A DNA stretch of 64,000 nt from Adiantum capillus-veneris (lineage: Eukaryota; Streptophyta; Polypodiopsida; Polypodiales; Pteridaceae), in NCBI GenBank assembly GCA_014529385.2, contig CM043956.1:61594120-61658119 (forward strand), in the 5' to 3' direction. The notes beneath the pieces were generated by a model. It was not told where the DNA came from. It did not search any database and saw nothing but the letters and a program-made list of their open reading frames with translations. Below, piece after piece: positions 44,871-54,490 of the stretch. How positions within the stretch are numbered: the stretch's first letter is position 1; each line of letters starts with the position of its first letter. Position numbers and translations under genes: made by a program.

Positions 44871-45105
44871 GTTGCATATTGTAAAGTTTTGAATGTCCTT
44901 AATCTTCGGTGGAGGCCTTCATAATGAAGGCGGAGTTTTTTTTTTTTGAAATTTCATGGAAAAGCAAAGGAGACTTTGTCCTTTTTTTTTGGTTTTCTAT
45001 ACTTGGAATAATTTTTTGATTTTGATAAATCTTTAAGTTTTGAATATTTTCATTACTTTGATTTTAGTTATAGTATCACAATTATAAAAAACATTGGACT
45101 TGTTC

Positions 45106-45138
45106 AGCTCTCCAATCATCTTGGATGATTAGAGAGCT
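45106..45138. repeat. palindrome 1 of 5 (short form)
   Basis: AGCTCTCCAATCATC then TTGGATGATTAGAGAGCT, lacking the CGCTTGCAAGCG centre of the others. Confidence 0.8.
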
Positions 45139-45250
45139 CAAACACCTACTACTATTTAAGTACTTATAGGAAATTTTGATTTGAAGTAAACTGTCATCTT
45201 GAGAAGAGGTAAACTATTTTATTAAAATTACACAAAATATAGGAGTTGTT

Positions 45251-45294
45251 GATCTCTTTGATCATTCGCTTGCAAGCAGATGATTACAGAGCTC
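45251..45294. repeat. palindrome 2 of 5
   Basis: Centre CGCTTGCAAGC, arms degenerate. Confidence 0.8.
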
Positions 45295-45429
45295 AAACAT
45301 CTACTATACACTAAGTACTTATAAAAAATGCTGCCTTGAAATAGTTATTTGAAGTGTTCTATTGTCTTGAAAAAGAGATTAGTTTTGGTGTCTATTTTAA
45401 AATATTTCATTAAAATTACAAAAAACATA

Positions 45430-45496
45430 GTAGATGTTTGAGCTCTCTGATCATCCGCTTGCAACAAGCAGATAATTAAAGAGCTCAAACATCTAC
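45430..45496. repeat. palindrome 3 of 5 (extended arms)
   Basis: GTAGATGTTTGAGCTCT on the left pairs with AGAGCTCAAACATCTAC on the right. Confidence 0.85.
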
Positions 45497-45780
45497 TATA
45501 CACTTAGTACTTATGAAAAATGATGCCTTGATATGGTGATTAGAGTGCTTGACAACTAAGTTTAGAAATATATTGTTGCCTATTGTAAAGTTTTGAATGT
45601 CCCAAATCTCTTGTCTAGTTTTTTTTTTGAAATTTTATGAAAAAAAGGAGACTTTATCCATTTTTTGGTTTTTATCCTCAAAATAATTTTTTGATTCCAA
45701 CAAATCTTTAAGTTTTGAATATTTTTATTGCTTTGATTTTAGTTATTGTATCACAATTATATAAAACATTGGACTTGTTA

Positions 45781-45822
45781 AGCTCTCCAATCATCCGCTT
45801 GCAAGCGGATGATTAGAGAGCT
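45781..45822. repeat. palindrome 4 of 5, 42 nt near-perfect
   Basis: AGCTCTCCAATCATCCGCTT is mirrored by GCAAGCGGATGATTAGAGAG plus CT. Confidence 0.9.
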
Positions 45823-45968
45823 CAAACACGTACTGTAGTTTAAGTACTTATAGGAAATTGTGCCTTGAAATTGTGATTTGAAGTAAACTGTTATCTTGAG
45901 AAAGAGGTTAGTTTTGGTGGTTATATTAAACTATTTTATTAATATAACACAAAACATAAGAGTTGTTA

Positions 45969-46010
45969 AGCTCTCTGATCATTCGCTTGCAAGCGGATGA
46001 TTAGAGAGCT
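45969..46010. repeat. palindrome 5 of 5, 42 nt near-perfect
   Basis: Same centre and length as palindrome 4. Confidence 0.9.
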
Positions 46011-46364
46011 CAAACATCTACTATACACTAAGTACTTATGGAAAACGTTGGTTTGAAATAGTGATTTCAAAACTAGAAATATTTTGTGAAGGTCTTCATA
46101 ATGAAGATGGATAGGATTTTTTTAAATTTTGTGCAAAAAGAATAGACTCTTTTCATTTTTCTTATTTTTTATACTTTGGCAAGAATACAAAAAGAAAGAT
46201 CCATGTCTCTCAACATAATAGCCATCAAGTGAACATGAAGTTGCGGTCAGGATGTATTTCTAAAAGGATGATAAAACAAGAAGCATCATCATGATCATGT
46301 GTGCGTCCTTTAGACACTATCCCCAAAAAGAAAAAACCCATACATGACAAAAAATGATTTTTCA

Positions 46365-46890
46365 TTAATGATGAAGGTGAAGTGGATGAAGATTCTAATC
46401 ATATAGAAGATGAAGGTATATATAACCCATTGCCATGGTTTATAGCATTGACTACTCTTACTTTCATTAATTTTACGACTTTGGTTTTTTTGGTTTGTTT
46501 TTGTAGAGGCTAATTTGGATGAAAAGATCTTGATGAAAATGAAGAGGTTGGTAATGACAATGATCAGGGGAAAGAGGATGATCGTAAGGAAAAGAAACAT
46601 TCAAGATAATTGGGCAAGCAAGTTTCTCTTAGCTTGATGAATGACGTGTTGAGCCAATTTTATGCGAAGAAAAGGACTACGTCTCCTCCTATTCCTCTAT
46701 GTAGATTGGTGGCTCATGAAGCTATTAGATTTACCACCGATGATGCACAATGGTTGATACCTTTTTTTGACTCATGTGCTTATCTTGAAACTATGGGTCA
46801 TTTTCTTGTTTCCATGGAGAGTGCTAGAGGAGAGATAATGCTAGTGACAACTGGCAACCTTGAAGAGTAAGGACCTATATGGTGTCAAAA
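46365..46890 (+). pseudogene. exon pair of an unidentified intron-containing gene inside the MULE-like insertion
   Basis: An acidic segment (DEGEVDEDSNHIEDEG, about 46370-46413) is followed by GTATAT. After a T-rich stretch ending TTTTTGTAG (about 46505), acidic text resumes (NLDEK, then DENEEVGNDNDQGKEDD in a shifted frame). It leads, after one stop near 46608, into GKQVSLSLMNDVLSQFYAKK, RLVAHEAIRFTTDDAQWLIPFF and ETMGHFLVSMESARGEIML. The intron-like layout and protein-like composition suggest a captured host gene or a decayed transposon gene. Family not recognised. Confidence 0.4.
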
Positions 46891-47252
46891 GAATGATGAG
46901 TTTGAGAGAGATTTTGGAAAAGAGTGTCATGACTACACCCGCTTCTATGGAGCATCAAGAAAGCGAAGGAAGTGCACACATTGAAGCTAGTAAGGATACC
47001 ACAAAAGCTGCCCAAGGTACACAGTCCAATGTGGGGACTACTCAAACAACCATTGGGGCTACTTCTTCCCATTTTTTTGGCATTCAAGACAAGAAATGTA
47101 AAGGGATTATGGAACCTCCTAGCACCTCAAGTGATCCAAAGTGGATGAATGCAGTTGAGGTCTCTTTAGCGCCTACTACCTCCTTTTTTGCAGAGTCCTC
47201 TCTAGGTCAAGAGAGTTGGGAGAGAGGACCTATGACTCGTTCTATTGGTTAG
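46860..47252 (+). pseudogene. Ser/Thr-rich open frame, possible continuation of the preceding exons
   Basis: 130-codon frame overlapping the end of the previous frame. It reads VKRMMSLREILEKSV, then a Gln/Thr-rich low-complexity middle (AAQGTQSNVGTTQTTIGATS) and ends with PMTRSIG. Both this and the alternative frame (KNDEFERDFGKECHDY) look partly protein-like, so a frameshift is likely here. Confidence 0.3.
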
Positions 47253-47689
47253 TTGTCTCAAATGAATTTGAATTTGAAGTTTCTTGCATGTAAAAATTAT
47301 TAGAAAGTTACCACTGTAAACAATGGTTGCAAGATTCCAGTACCGGACTTTCGTAGATTCTCTACTTGTTGATGTGACCCAAATTGATAGATTTTCTCTA
47401 GTTAGGTAAATGCAACGTCCATAAATTTAGTATTTTTTTCGATATATGATTATGAATTTTTTTTAAAATAGCATCAACAAGTTTTTTCTCACTCAAAAGA
47501 TGCATCTTATAACAGAGATGGAGTGCCATGCCTAGAGGTACCTTGATTGATATTTGCAAATTTTCCTACGGGTTTATTGGTGGACGCTCTTGGTCCTATC
47601 CCTTGGGGTAAGTAAAATTTTGTTATATTAAAGGGTAAAAAGAAAGTAACTTGTCCTATTGACATTTTGATTTTTTAGAGGGCATGACT

Positions 47690-48540
47690 ATTCCCAAGTG
47701 GAATATATTCTCATCATGTTTGATAAAGGGTTGCATGGATATTACTTGCAAGTATTTGGCCTCACCATGTGCTTAGCTAAGCACATAGGAGAGTTCCTTA
47801 TAGATGCATCAAAAGTGGGGCTTGTGCTTCATCGTACTTGGACGCTTATGTGTGACCCCAAGGCATATCGTTATCCCATCACTGATGTTTTAGAGAATCT
47901 TGTTTTCATTTATTCTATGTGAAGCTTCTTAATCTGGTAATATCATATTTACAATTTGTGTATTCAAATAGGTGCTTGATCTTACAATGTGTCTTTGGTA
48001 TTGTGTCAATCAAGCTATACCGAGCTACGACAGAGAGAGTGGGGAGAAGATTTTGGAGAGGCTGCTTCCAGCATACCGTAGCTATGTATTAGATGATTGT
48101 GTTTTTTCCACATAAGTTGATGGTGAAATTGTTAGAGGCGGTGCAAAGAGAAGTATGATGTTGATTTGAATGGTCCTTGTATTATTTAAGTTTGACACAT
48201 TGTTTTCATTACTTGCAAGAGCAATGGTGTATTTTTCTGGTAAATCACTTCTCTTGTATGATGTTGATTTGAATGGTCCTTGTATTATTTAAGTTTGACA
48301 CATTGTTTTCATTACTTGCAAGAGCAATGGTGTTCATTTCTATGTTGGTGACATGGTCAGGTGGTTGCTTGCAACATTCACAGAGCATTGCAACTATGCC
48401 TTGGATGTGTTTTCAAAGTGTGGTGGTTTGGGGAAGGCGAGTACAAAATACCTAAGACATTGCATGTGTTTAGAGCTAGATGATGTACTCTATAAGCAGT
48501 GTCTTTCCCCCATAGTGTGTGGACCCGTGCCAAGCTAAGA
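47690..48540 (+). pseudogene. scattered exon-like fragments, unidentified, around a 101-bp tandem duplication
   Basis: Three protein-like stretches in the plus direction: HGYYLQVFGLTMCLAKHIGE to NLVFIYSM (47698-47922), VLDLTMCLWYCVNQAIPSYD to YVLDDCVF (after TTCAAATAG, 47971-48110), and FYVGDMVRWLLATFTEHCNY to SPIVCGP (48338-48538). The middle one follows an acceptor-like AG. They may be one decayed gene. No domain recognised. Confidence 0.35.
48159..48332. repeat. tandem duplication, period about 101 bp
   Basis: GTATGATGTTGATTTGAATG...CAAGAGCAATGGTGT occurs at 48157-48231 and again at 48258-48332, nearly identical. Confidence 0.9.
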
Positions 48541-48771
48541 GTGAAGAGATTGTTGTGAGAAGATCCATACATTATATTTTGTTACTACTATGATCTACGG
48601 GTTTTTGGGGTGGTAACAATGAGTGACTACATGATTGATGTCACTATGTTTGGCATGCCTCTATGTTGGTTTGAAAAAGATTTAAGACCACCTTGTGAGA
48701 CTATCTGTCATACTTTCAATTCCTTTTGAAAGAGCATACTTTTTCTCTAGGTGGTAGCTAACAAAGCTTTT

Positions 48772-49350
48772 ATTTGAAGGGTTTTTTGTTAGTCTTTTCA
48801 TTATTTTAAACATCATTAATCTCTTGCAGAGGCCTTTGTGATAAAGGTGGAGAGGTACTTTTTATTTATTTTTAGCTAAAATGAAGGAAACTCTTACATT
48901 TTTTTGTTTATTTGTACTTGGAATTTGGTTTTGGATTCATATTGTGTTGTGTGGTCGGGCATGCCCATGTGTGAACGGGTGTGCCAATATGATGGCAGTT
49001 TGTTGTTTACTTCTAGCCTATAGGTTGTGTGCAAGTTTTGTCTTTGACAAGCTCATTGATGACATGTTTCATCAAAGGAACGGAAAAATAGTACAAACTT
49101 ATTTGAAGGGTTTTTGGTTAGTCTTTTCATTTTTTGAACGTCCTTAATCTTTTGCAAAGGCCCGGTGGAGAGGTACTTTTTAAAAATTTTAATCTAAAAT
49201 GAAGGAAACTTTAGCAATTTTTTCTGTTATTTGTACTAGAAAAATTAGTTTTACATTCATGTTTTTTTACTTTTAGCCTATAGTTGTGTGTAAACTTTGT
49301 CTTGGACAAGCTCATTTAGGCCATGTTGCATTGCAAAAGAACGAAAAAAA
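48772..49350. repeat. tandem duplication, period about 330 bp, near the right end of the MULE-like insertion
   Basis: TTATTTGAAGGGTTTTT-GTTAGTCTTTTCATT, AATGAAGGAAACT and GTGTG-AA-TTTTGTCTT-GACAAGCTCATT blocks occur in the same order in both copies, with many differences. The second is shorter. Confidence 0.8.
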
Positions 49351-49363
49351 GTACTAATTGCAA

Positions 49364-49400
49364 AAGCACGAAACACGAAGCTCGCAAAAAATAAATCCCC
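49364..49400 (-). repeat. right terminal inverted repeat
   Basis: Its reverse complement starts GGGGATTTATTTTTTGCGAG. Confidence 0.65.
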
Positions 49401-49406
49401 TGTATC

Positions 49407-49445
49407 GGCAAGTCCCTTGCATTGACATGTGCAACAGACGTCACA
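49407..49445 (+). repeat. 3' LTR, right part, displaced 10.2 kb
   Basis: GGCAAGTCCCTTGCATTGAC and the following ATGTGCAACAGACGTCACA match the end of the 5' LTR (30984-31022) with few changes. Confidence 0.9.
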
Positions 49446-49450
49446 AAGCT
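49446..49450. repeat. target-site duplication AAGCT, right copy
   Basis: Identical to 30447-30451. Confidence 0.8.
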
Positions 49451-49800
49451 TCACAGCTATACAACATACCTAAAATAGAATTTTCAAAAAAGTTTGAGCC
49501 AACTTAAGAAATATCTAACATACATTAATGATAGTGAAAATTCCTGCAATTTGACAAATTATTATGTTAAAGATGGACATGGAAATGCGTTAAGTATAGA
49601 GCTTGATTTACCCTTGTAATTCTTATTTTAGAAAAACACATTTTTAAGACCCCATAATGAGTAGAAACCATTGTACATGAGAAAAATCACTCATCGGAAA
49701 ACTAAAATCACTCGTCGAAAAACCAAAAATCAATCCCCGATCTCGAGCAGGTGAGACAGAATATTTTCTTTTGTCAGAATATATTGGCCAGATTGTGGTC
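49451..49800. other. flanking DNA, no gene seen
   Basis: AT-rich; no feature recognised. Confidence 0.5.
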
Positions 49801-50350
49801 GAAAAATTGGAGTTTTCCATGCGAGGCCATGTTTCGAGGGCAGATTATGGCCAAATCAGGCATCTTTTGCACTATAGAACCACGCCCGAGGGTGTTTTGA
49901 GAGCCGAGGGGTCTGTACCAAGCTCAGTGTGCCACAATGCACAAAATCCATGTTTGAACTGCAGATTAGGGCCAAATCAAGCATCTTTTGCACAAAGGAA
50001 TGGTGCCGGGGGGGTTTTGGGGATCGGAGGGGTCTGGACCAAGCTCCGTGCACCACGGCGTGCAAATGGCCAAGTCTAACATGCCGTTTGCGCGCCGTGG
50101 TGCACGAAGCTTGGTCCAGACTCCTTCAGTCCTAACAAACCTTCCGGCGTCGTTCTTTGTGCAAAAGATGCTTGAATTGGCCATAATCTGCAGTTCAAAC
50201 ATGGATTTTCCACGTTGTGGTGCACGGAGCTTGGTACAGACCCCTCGGCTCTCGAAACACCCCACGGCGCGGTTCTTTGGTGCAAAAGACGCTTGATTTG
50301 GCCATAATCTGCCCCCAGAACATGGCATCGCATGGAAAACTCCAATTTTC
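49801..50350. mobile_element. 550-bp foldback (large inverted repeat with 12-nt loop)
   Basis: Arm 49801-50070 is the reverse complement of 50083-50350 with scattered mismatches and small indels; the loop CAAGTCTAACAT is only 12 nt. Each arm itself contains two direct copies of a roughly 120-bp unit (GCAGATTATGGCCAAATCA, CATCTTTTGCAC, GGTCTGTACCAAGCTC). The whole is therefore an inverted duplication of a tandem dimer. It is GC-richer than the flanks. It may be a foldback transposon, a MITE-like element or a long-hairpin RNA source. Short frames on both strands are artefacts of the symmetry. No clear target duplication found. Confidence 0.85.
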
Positions 50351-50370
50351 TGCTACAAAAACGAGGCATG

Positions 50371-51650
50371 TAACTTGATCACGGTGCAAAAAAAACCCCA
50401 TACTTTGATGGACCCAACAAGTCCTGAACGTAGCACATTCTTTTGAATCTTTTTCCAAGTGACCCCATTTTCTCAGATAAGTAGACTTCTTACAAAGAGG
50501 GTACGCAAGACTAGACCCTTAGTGATCATGCCAAATAAATTTTAAAAGAGGAAGAAGAATACAACTCAAACCACAAAGGAACGAACAGTCCTATAGAGTC
50601 AAGAAAAAAGTACAAGAACTTTGTCCTTGCATGGAAACAACAATCACCTCCTCCCCCACCACCAATGAATAAGAAGAATAGGAAATGGAGAGCCATCACA
50701 GTCGCTTTGCATGATATACAAAAATACAAAAAGAGCATAAATTCCACAATTTCCAAAGCTCCATACTAAAGGCTGGAACGTGAAATAATTAAGAATTTTG
50801 CTTATACTACCGAAGTCCAATAGTCTTTGAAACTGTCATTTGACAAAAACAAATTGATGACTCTTTATCACCATTGCATGCAAATGGAGTAGATGAAAGT
50901 TTAGAACCTCCTCTATCACCTCATCTCCATCTAGTTTTTAATTTATGTTGTCCGTGTGACTAGAGTCAGTAGGAGCACAAGCTTCATTGAGGCCTTTTCA
51001 TGCTCACTTATATCTTTAACCTCCCTATGTTTCCTCGTGCTTTTTCCTTTGTTCTTATCCTTCTCCGTTTCCTTAAGCACTAGCAAAGCTAGGCCCATGT
51101 CCCAATTAAGAAATTGGATATAAACCTATACATCCCATGCCCAAGTCGATGAGGCCATTGTGATCATCTACCTTGTAATCCCTCTTAGCAAGCTCTTTAA
51201 CAAATTTCAATAGGCAATATAAAAAATTCTTGTTAGATTTATACATACGCTTTAGAAAAGGTAGTATTACTTAGAATTCACTTAATTACTAAAAATTGAG
51301 TTTTAAATTACTTTTTTGTGGAGAAGATAAATAGAGAACTAGACGTGCACTTGCAAAATAATACAACTCTTGGATTCCATTTTTTAAGATTTAATTACTT
51401 TTAATGTTGAAATGCTCAGAACTCAAAATATTCATCAAATACCAAAATAATCAAACCTATAAAATTGAATGAAGGATTAAAAGAACTCAAATTAAACTTT
51501 ACAATCAATACTTATGCATAGAGTTGGGATGTAAAACAAAATTTTCATTAAGATAAGGCCCTGTGTTTGAGCTTGTACAATGATACATCATGGGAATGAG
51601 ATGTCCCCACAAGTAAAACCCTTCTCTTTTCTAGACCTTACCTATCCACA
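50371..51650. other. no recognisable gene
   Basis: AT-rich; short unsupported frames on both strands. Confidence 0.5.
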
Positions 51651-51657
51651 AAAAAAG

Positions 51658-52000
51658 AATACTATTCATGGATTGAGGTACTTGCTAAGATTGCTAATGT
51701 GCCAGTCATCATTGACACAACTATTGGGAACAACGTTAGTGTGGGGGAATATTTGAAGGTCCACAATCTCTTGAAAAACAATATTGGAGTCGAGCGTCTC
51801 CCATACTCCTATTGCTTACTTGCATCTTCTGTATGAAAATTTCATTGACAAGCCTTGCAATATGGTTTTTGCATACCAATTTTCAACAATAATAGAGCAT
51901 TTGATGTGGCATAAGCGCGGCCATAGTGGAATATCTCTTGTGAGGGAAGCTCTCAAGATAAACAATTTTCATATAAAAACTTACCAATGTCCACATAAAT
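51658..52000 (+). pseudogene. frameshifted coding-like fragment, unidentified
   Basis: One frame gives SWIEVLAKIANVPVIIDTTI and GEYLKVHNLLKNNIGVERLP. Near 51795-51810 a different frame takes over with TPIAYLHLLYENFIDKPCNM and TIIEHLMWHKRGHSGISLVR, ending at 52002. Composition and continuity look like an old protein sequence with one indel. Family not recognised. Confidence 0.35.
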
Positions 52001-52002
52001 AG

Positions 52003-52864
52003 CTTCAAAGCTGCCTGTAAAAGATTTCATTGACTCCCTCTCTGCAAAATTATATGGAAAAATATATGAATGGAGAATACACCAAATTATGCATATATTG
52101 AAGCAACCTAAGAGGTAAAAGCATAAATGGTACAATTCAAAACATTTAAATAGAAGGAGAACATGTACAGTTTGCAAGAAACCTAGGTTGAGGCAAAGAC
52201 ATGTCAAGCACCAATAGAGAAGCTATATACACATGTTGTACCTTTGGTAGACACTTGCCATCTTGAGTTTTCTTGAAACCTATGATCTTCCCATTCCAAT
52301 GATGTGTCTGAGAAGCCATACGTTTGCTTGATACCTTGTGTAAACAGCATGAACTTAGCCGCATTTTCACCCACATAAATAATTTGTAGTCATGATAGCA
52401 AGTGAAGAACTGCTATCATCTTGCAGATTGGTACAACTTATTGAGTCAATAAAACTCCCACATTGACGAGCACCTACGCAAGCCATGAAAGCAATGCAAC
52501 ACATGCTTTGACAAAAATGAAGATTAGTTCATACACAGTTTTTATTAGTGTGGCATAATGAGAAATGCTAAGATGTATACAAAGACAGAGAATGGCACTG
52601 CTACAAATCTCTACATGAAAGATGGAAACAAAAACCAGTATGGTGAGTGAGCAAAGATACGAGAACATTTGAAGTAGGAATGAAGCTCATTGTCCTTACC
52701 AATGCATAAGCCTAATAATCTTACCCAACAATGTCCCTATGCCAAACCTCCAAAATGTTGTGGATGAGTGAGGAGAGATCATTTCAGAGCTAGATAGGAA
52801 CAAGGACCGAGTAAGCTATTGATGAAGATACTCAAGAAGCACTTACTGCTTCAGATATATACCT
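52003..52864. other. mostly non-coding; one minus-strand coding-like patch
   Basis: On the minus strand about 52255-52365, two frames are open. One reads ENAAKFMLFTQGIKQTYGFS and then DTSLEWEDHRFQENS before a GTACAA donor-like site. Not recognised. Confidence 0.25.
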
Positions 52865-53203
52865 TCATGTAGAGGTTTGAAGGTGAGGTTGAGTGATTAA
52901 CCTCACATTCACACCTAGATGAGCAAGGACCAAAGAAGGTGTTGATGAAGATACTCCAAAAGCAGTCATGTCGCAAATCTGCAGCTTTCCATAGAGGTAT
53001 GAAGATGAGACTGCGTTATCAATGGAGAAGGAAGGTGTTGATAAAGATACCTTAGAAGTATCGAACGTTGTAGATCCACAGCTTTCTGTAGAAGTGTGAA
53101 TGTAAGGCTGAGTGATCAATGGAGAAGCAGGTTTCAAACCTCTGTTGCAAGAGGTATTTGGAGAGAAAAGTGGGCTTGAAGAAGAAGAAGATGTAGGTTT
53201 CAT
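52865..53203 (-). CDS. Ser/Thr-rich open frame with internal repeat, unknown
   Basis: 112 codons from an ATG at 53203 after a CT-rich leader. The N-terminus (MKPTSSSSSSPLFSPNTSCN) is Ser-rich and lacks acids, like an organelle transit peptide. The body contains two diverged copies of a segment with LITQP, a P-S-F/L-S-I/L run and SSSTPS; the underlying DNA repeats about every 115 bp (GGTGTTGAT, AAGATAC, CTGCAGCTTTC-like words on the plus strand). It could be a first exon or simply a decayed tandem repeat. A 5' CT-rich, TATA-like stretch precedes it (53255-53400). Confidence 0.3.
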   Translation of the reverse strand: MKPTSSSSSSPLFSPNTSCNRGLKPASPLITQPYIHTSTESCGSTTFDTSKVSLSTPSFSIDNAVSSSYLYGKLQICDMTAFGVSSSTPSLVLAHLGVNVRLITQPHLQTST

Positions 53204-53329
53204 AGCTAAAGGGGGGAGAGAGTAGATGTAGCAGCCTTAGAGAGAGTAAAGAGGAGAGAGAGAGAATGTCAACACGTTTTTTGAAAGACCCCTTTTTAGG
53301 GAGGGAGGAGGGGGGGGCAGTCAATAGCC

Positions 53330-54300
53330 TCTAGAGAGAGAAAGAGTGGGTTTTTACCCCAGTTTTATGGAAAAAGGTTCAAATTTTCTTATTTTCTCGT
53401 TTTATTAATAAAGAAAAGACCCCTCCACCTCTAGGTTTAAAGTTTGACCACTCAGTTTTAGAGCCTGCCACACCCACCATTTCAGTCCACATGGCAGTCC
53501 CCCATTTGCTCATTACTTAATCTCATTTTTAATCCCATGGCAAATAAAGAGGCCCTTCTATACCCCATTCCCTTTCTAATGGTTTGATCTCAATGAGACA
53601 GCTAGAAAACTGTGGATGTCACGTACTATCTTTCCAAATGCATTGCAGATCACTTATGATTTTCATGGGAGCCCGAAGTGGCTTGTCATATCCTATGCAT
53701 GTATCTGAGGTATGAGACACCATAGTCTCGATTTCGTTGTTTACATGTGATGAGCAAGAGACAAGACGCGTTTCCTTCGTTAGTGAGCTCCACCATGCTC
53801 ATGAGACAGAGCTTTTAGTTATGCACAACATGTCAATAGACTTTGTGGAGATAGAGGTGGAGTGACAGTGCTCTAGTGAGACATAGCAAGTGTCATCGGG
53901 TGGAGTTTGTGCAGTCAGAGGTAAGAGTAGATTTTCTCCCTAAAGACACAGGCAAACATGAGGGATATGAAGTTCTTTGATATGCTCGTGCTATAGGTTG
54001 ATAAGGTAATGCTAGGACACATGGTTCCACTTATGCATATAGGGACGTAGCTATCCCAGTGTCAACAATGACAAATCCGTATGTGATAAGTAATCTCCAT
54101 GATGCATTGTATATAGAGAGTATTGAGGCTAGTACAACCAAGATTGTGTAGATTTTCGAACGTTTGGACATCTCATGTATGACCTACTAATGTTGAGACC
54201 CAACCTAACAATTGCAATGGAAGCATTTACAAAAGGTATTGTCAATTGTACGATTACTGACATTAGCATGATGCATTGTGGAGCTATGTAGACCATTCAT
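53330..54300. other. no recognisable gene
   Basis: Non-coding; nothing supported. Confidence 0.5.
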
Positions 54301-54309
54301 AGACGTCTA

Positions 54310-54490
54310 CGAGGGATATCTGATGCACGACCGCCCACTAATTTCATTGACTATTTACCTTATTCTTTCTACATTAAAAAAATAAGAGGCTTCTCATTTT
54401 AGTAGTAAGTACTCCTCTCACACACAATCTCCCTCTACACTCACCACGCACACATCGCACAGCTTCCACATTACCGTGCTCTTGACAATG
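54310..54490 (+). repeat. LTR fragment related to 26168-26381
   Basis: It shares the order CTAATTTCATTGACTA, TTATTCTTTCTAC, AATAAGAGGCTTCTCA, TAGTAGTAAGTACT, then CACACAATC and CTCTACACTCACCAC. No PBS or coding part follows. Confidence 0.6.

Larger units (their letters stand above)
44871..46090. repeat. duplicated block (about 700-bp unit) bearing palindromes
   Basis: GTAAAGTTTTGAATGTCC, AATAATTTTTTGATT, TCTTTAAGTTTTGAATATTT and ACATTGGACTTGTT occur in the same order at 44881-45105 and 45585-45780. Each is followed by related hairpin-bearing sequence. Confidence 0.8.
39243..49400. mobile_element. about 10.2-kb Mutator-like (MULE-type) insertion with TIRs, nested in the LTR
   Basis: The left end GTGCATTTTTTTAATGAGC... 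and the reverse complement of the right end GGGGATTTATTTTTTGCGAGC... are imperfect inverted repeats of about 36 bp, both running on into TTCGTGCTTTT. Flanks TGTATCAGCGA (39232-39242) and TGTATCGGCAA (49401-49411) are an 11-bp target duplication with two differences. A 9-11-bp duplication with TIRs is the Mutator signature. Rejoining the flanks restores the LTR. I recognised no MURA transposase, so it is either non-autonomous, carrying gene fragments, or decayed. An LTR element is nested inside at 41035-43008. Confidence 0.7.
30452..49445 (+). mobile_element. gag-protease LTR retrotransposon (tRNA-Asp PBS, Athila/Tat-like) split by a 10.2-kb insertion in its 3' LTR
   Basis: The 5' LTR begins at 30452 (TGTTAACCC) and is followed by a tRNA-Asp type PBS. 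Gag and protease pieces occupy 31775-37666, a polypurine tract abuts 38697, and the 3' LTR starts there with TGTTAACCC. That LTR is colinear with the 5' LTR up to GTGTATCAGCGAG (39243), then stops. Its missing end (GGCAAGTCCCTTGCATTGAC...) reappears at 49407-49445, followed by AAGCT, the same 5 bp that precede the 5' LTR. The element is therefore complete but interrupted. No reverse transcriptase or integrase is present, so it was non-autonomous or lost pol. Confidence 0.88.

Noticed and set aside
45106-46010. Hairpins as bacterial-type terminators or CRISPR repeats
   Set aside because: Eukaryotic context, no U-tract after the stems, spacers are themselves repeats.
49856-50369. Several open frames on both strands of the foldback
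   Set aside because: They overlap each other antisense and arise from the inverted and direct repeats; no start context or domain.
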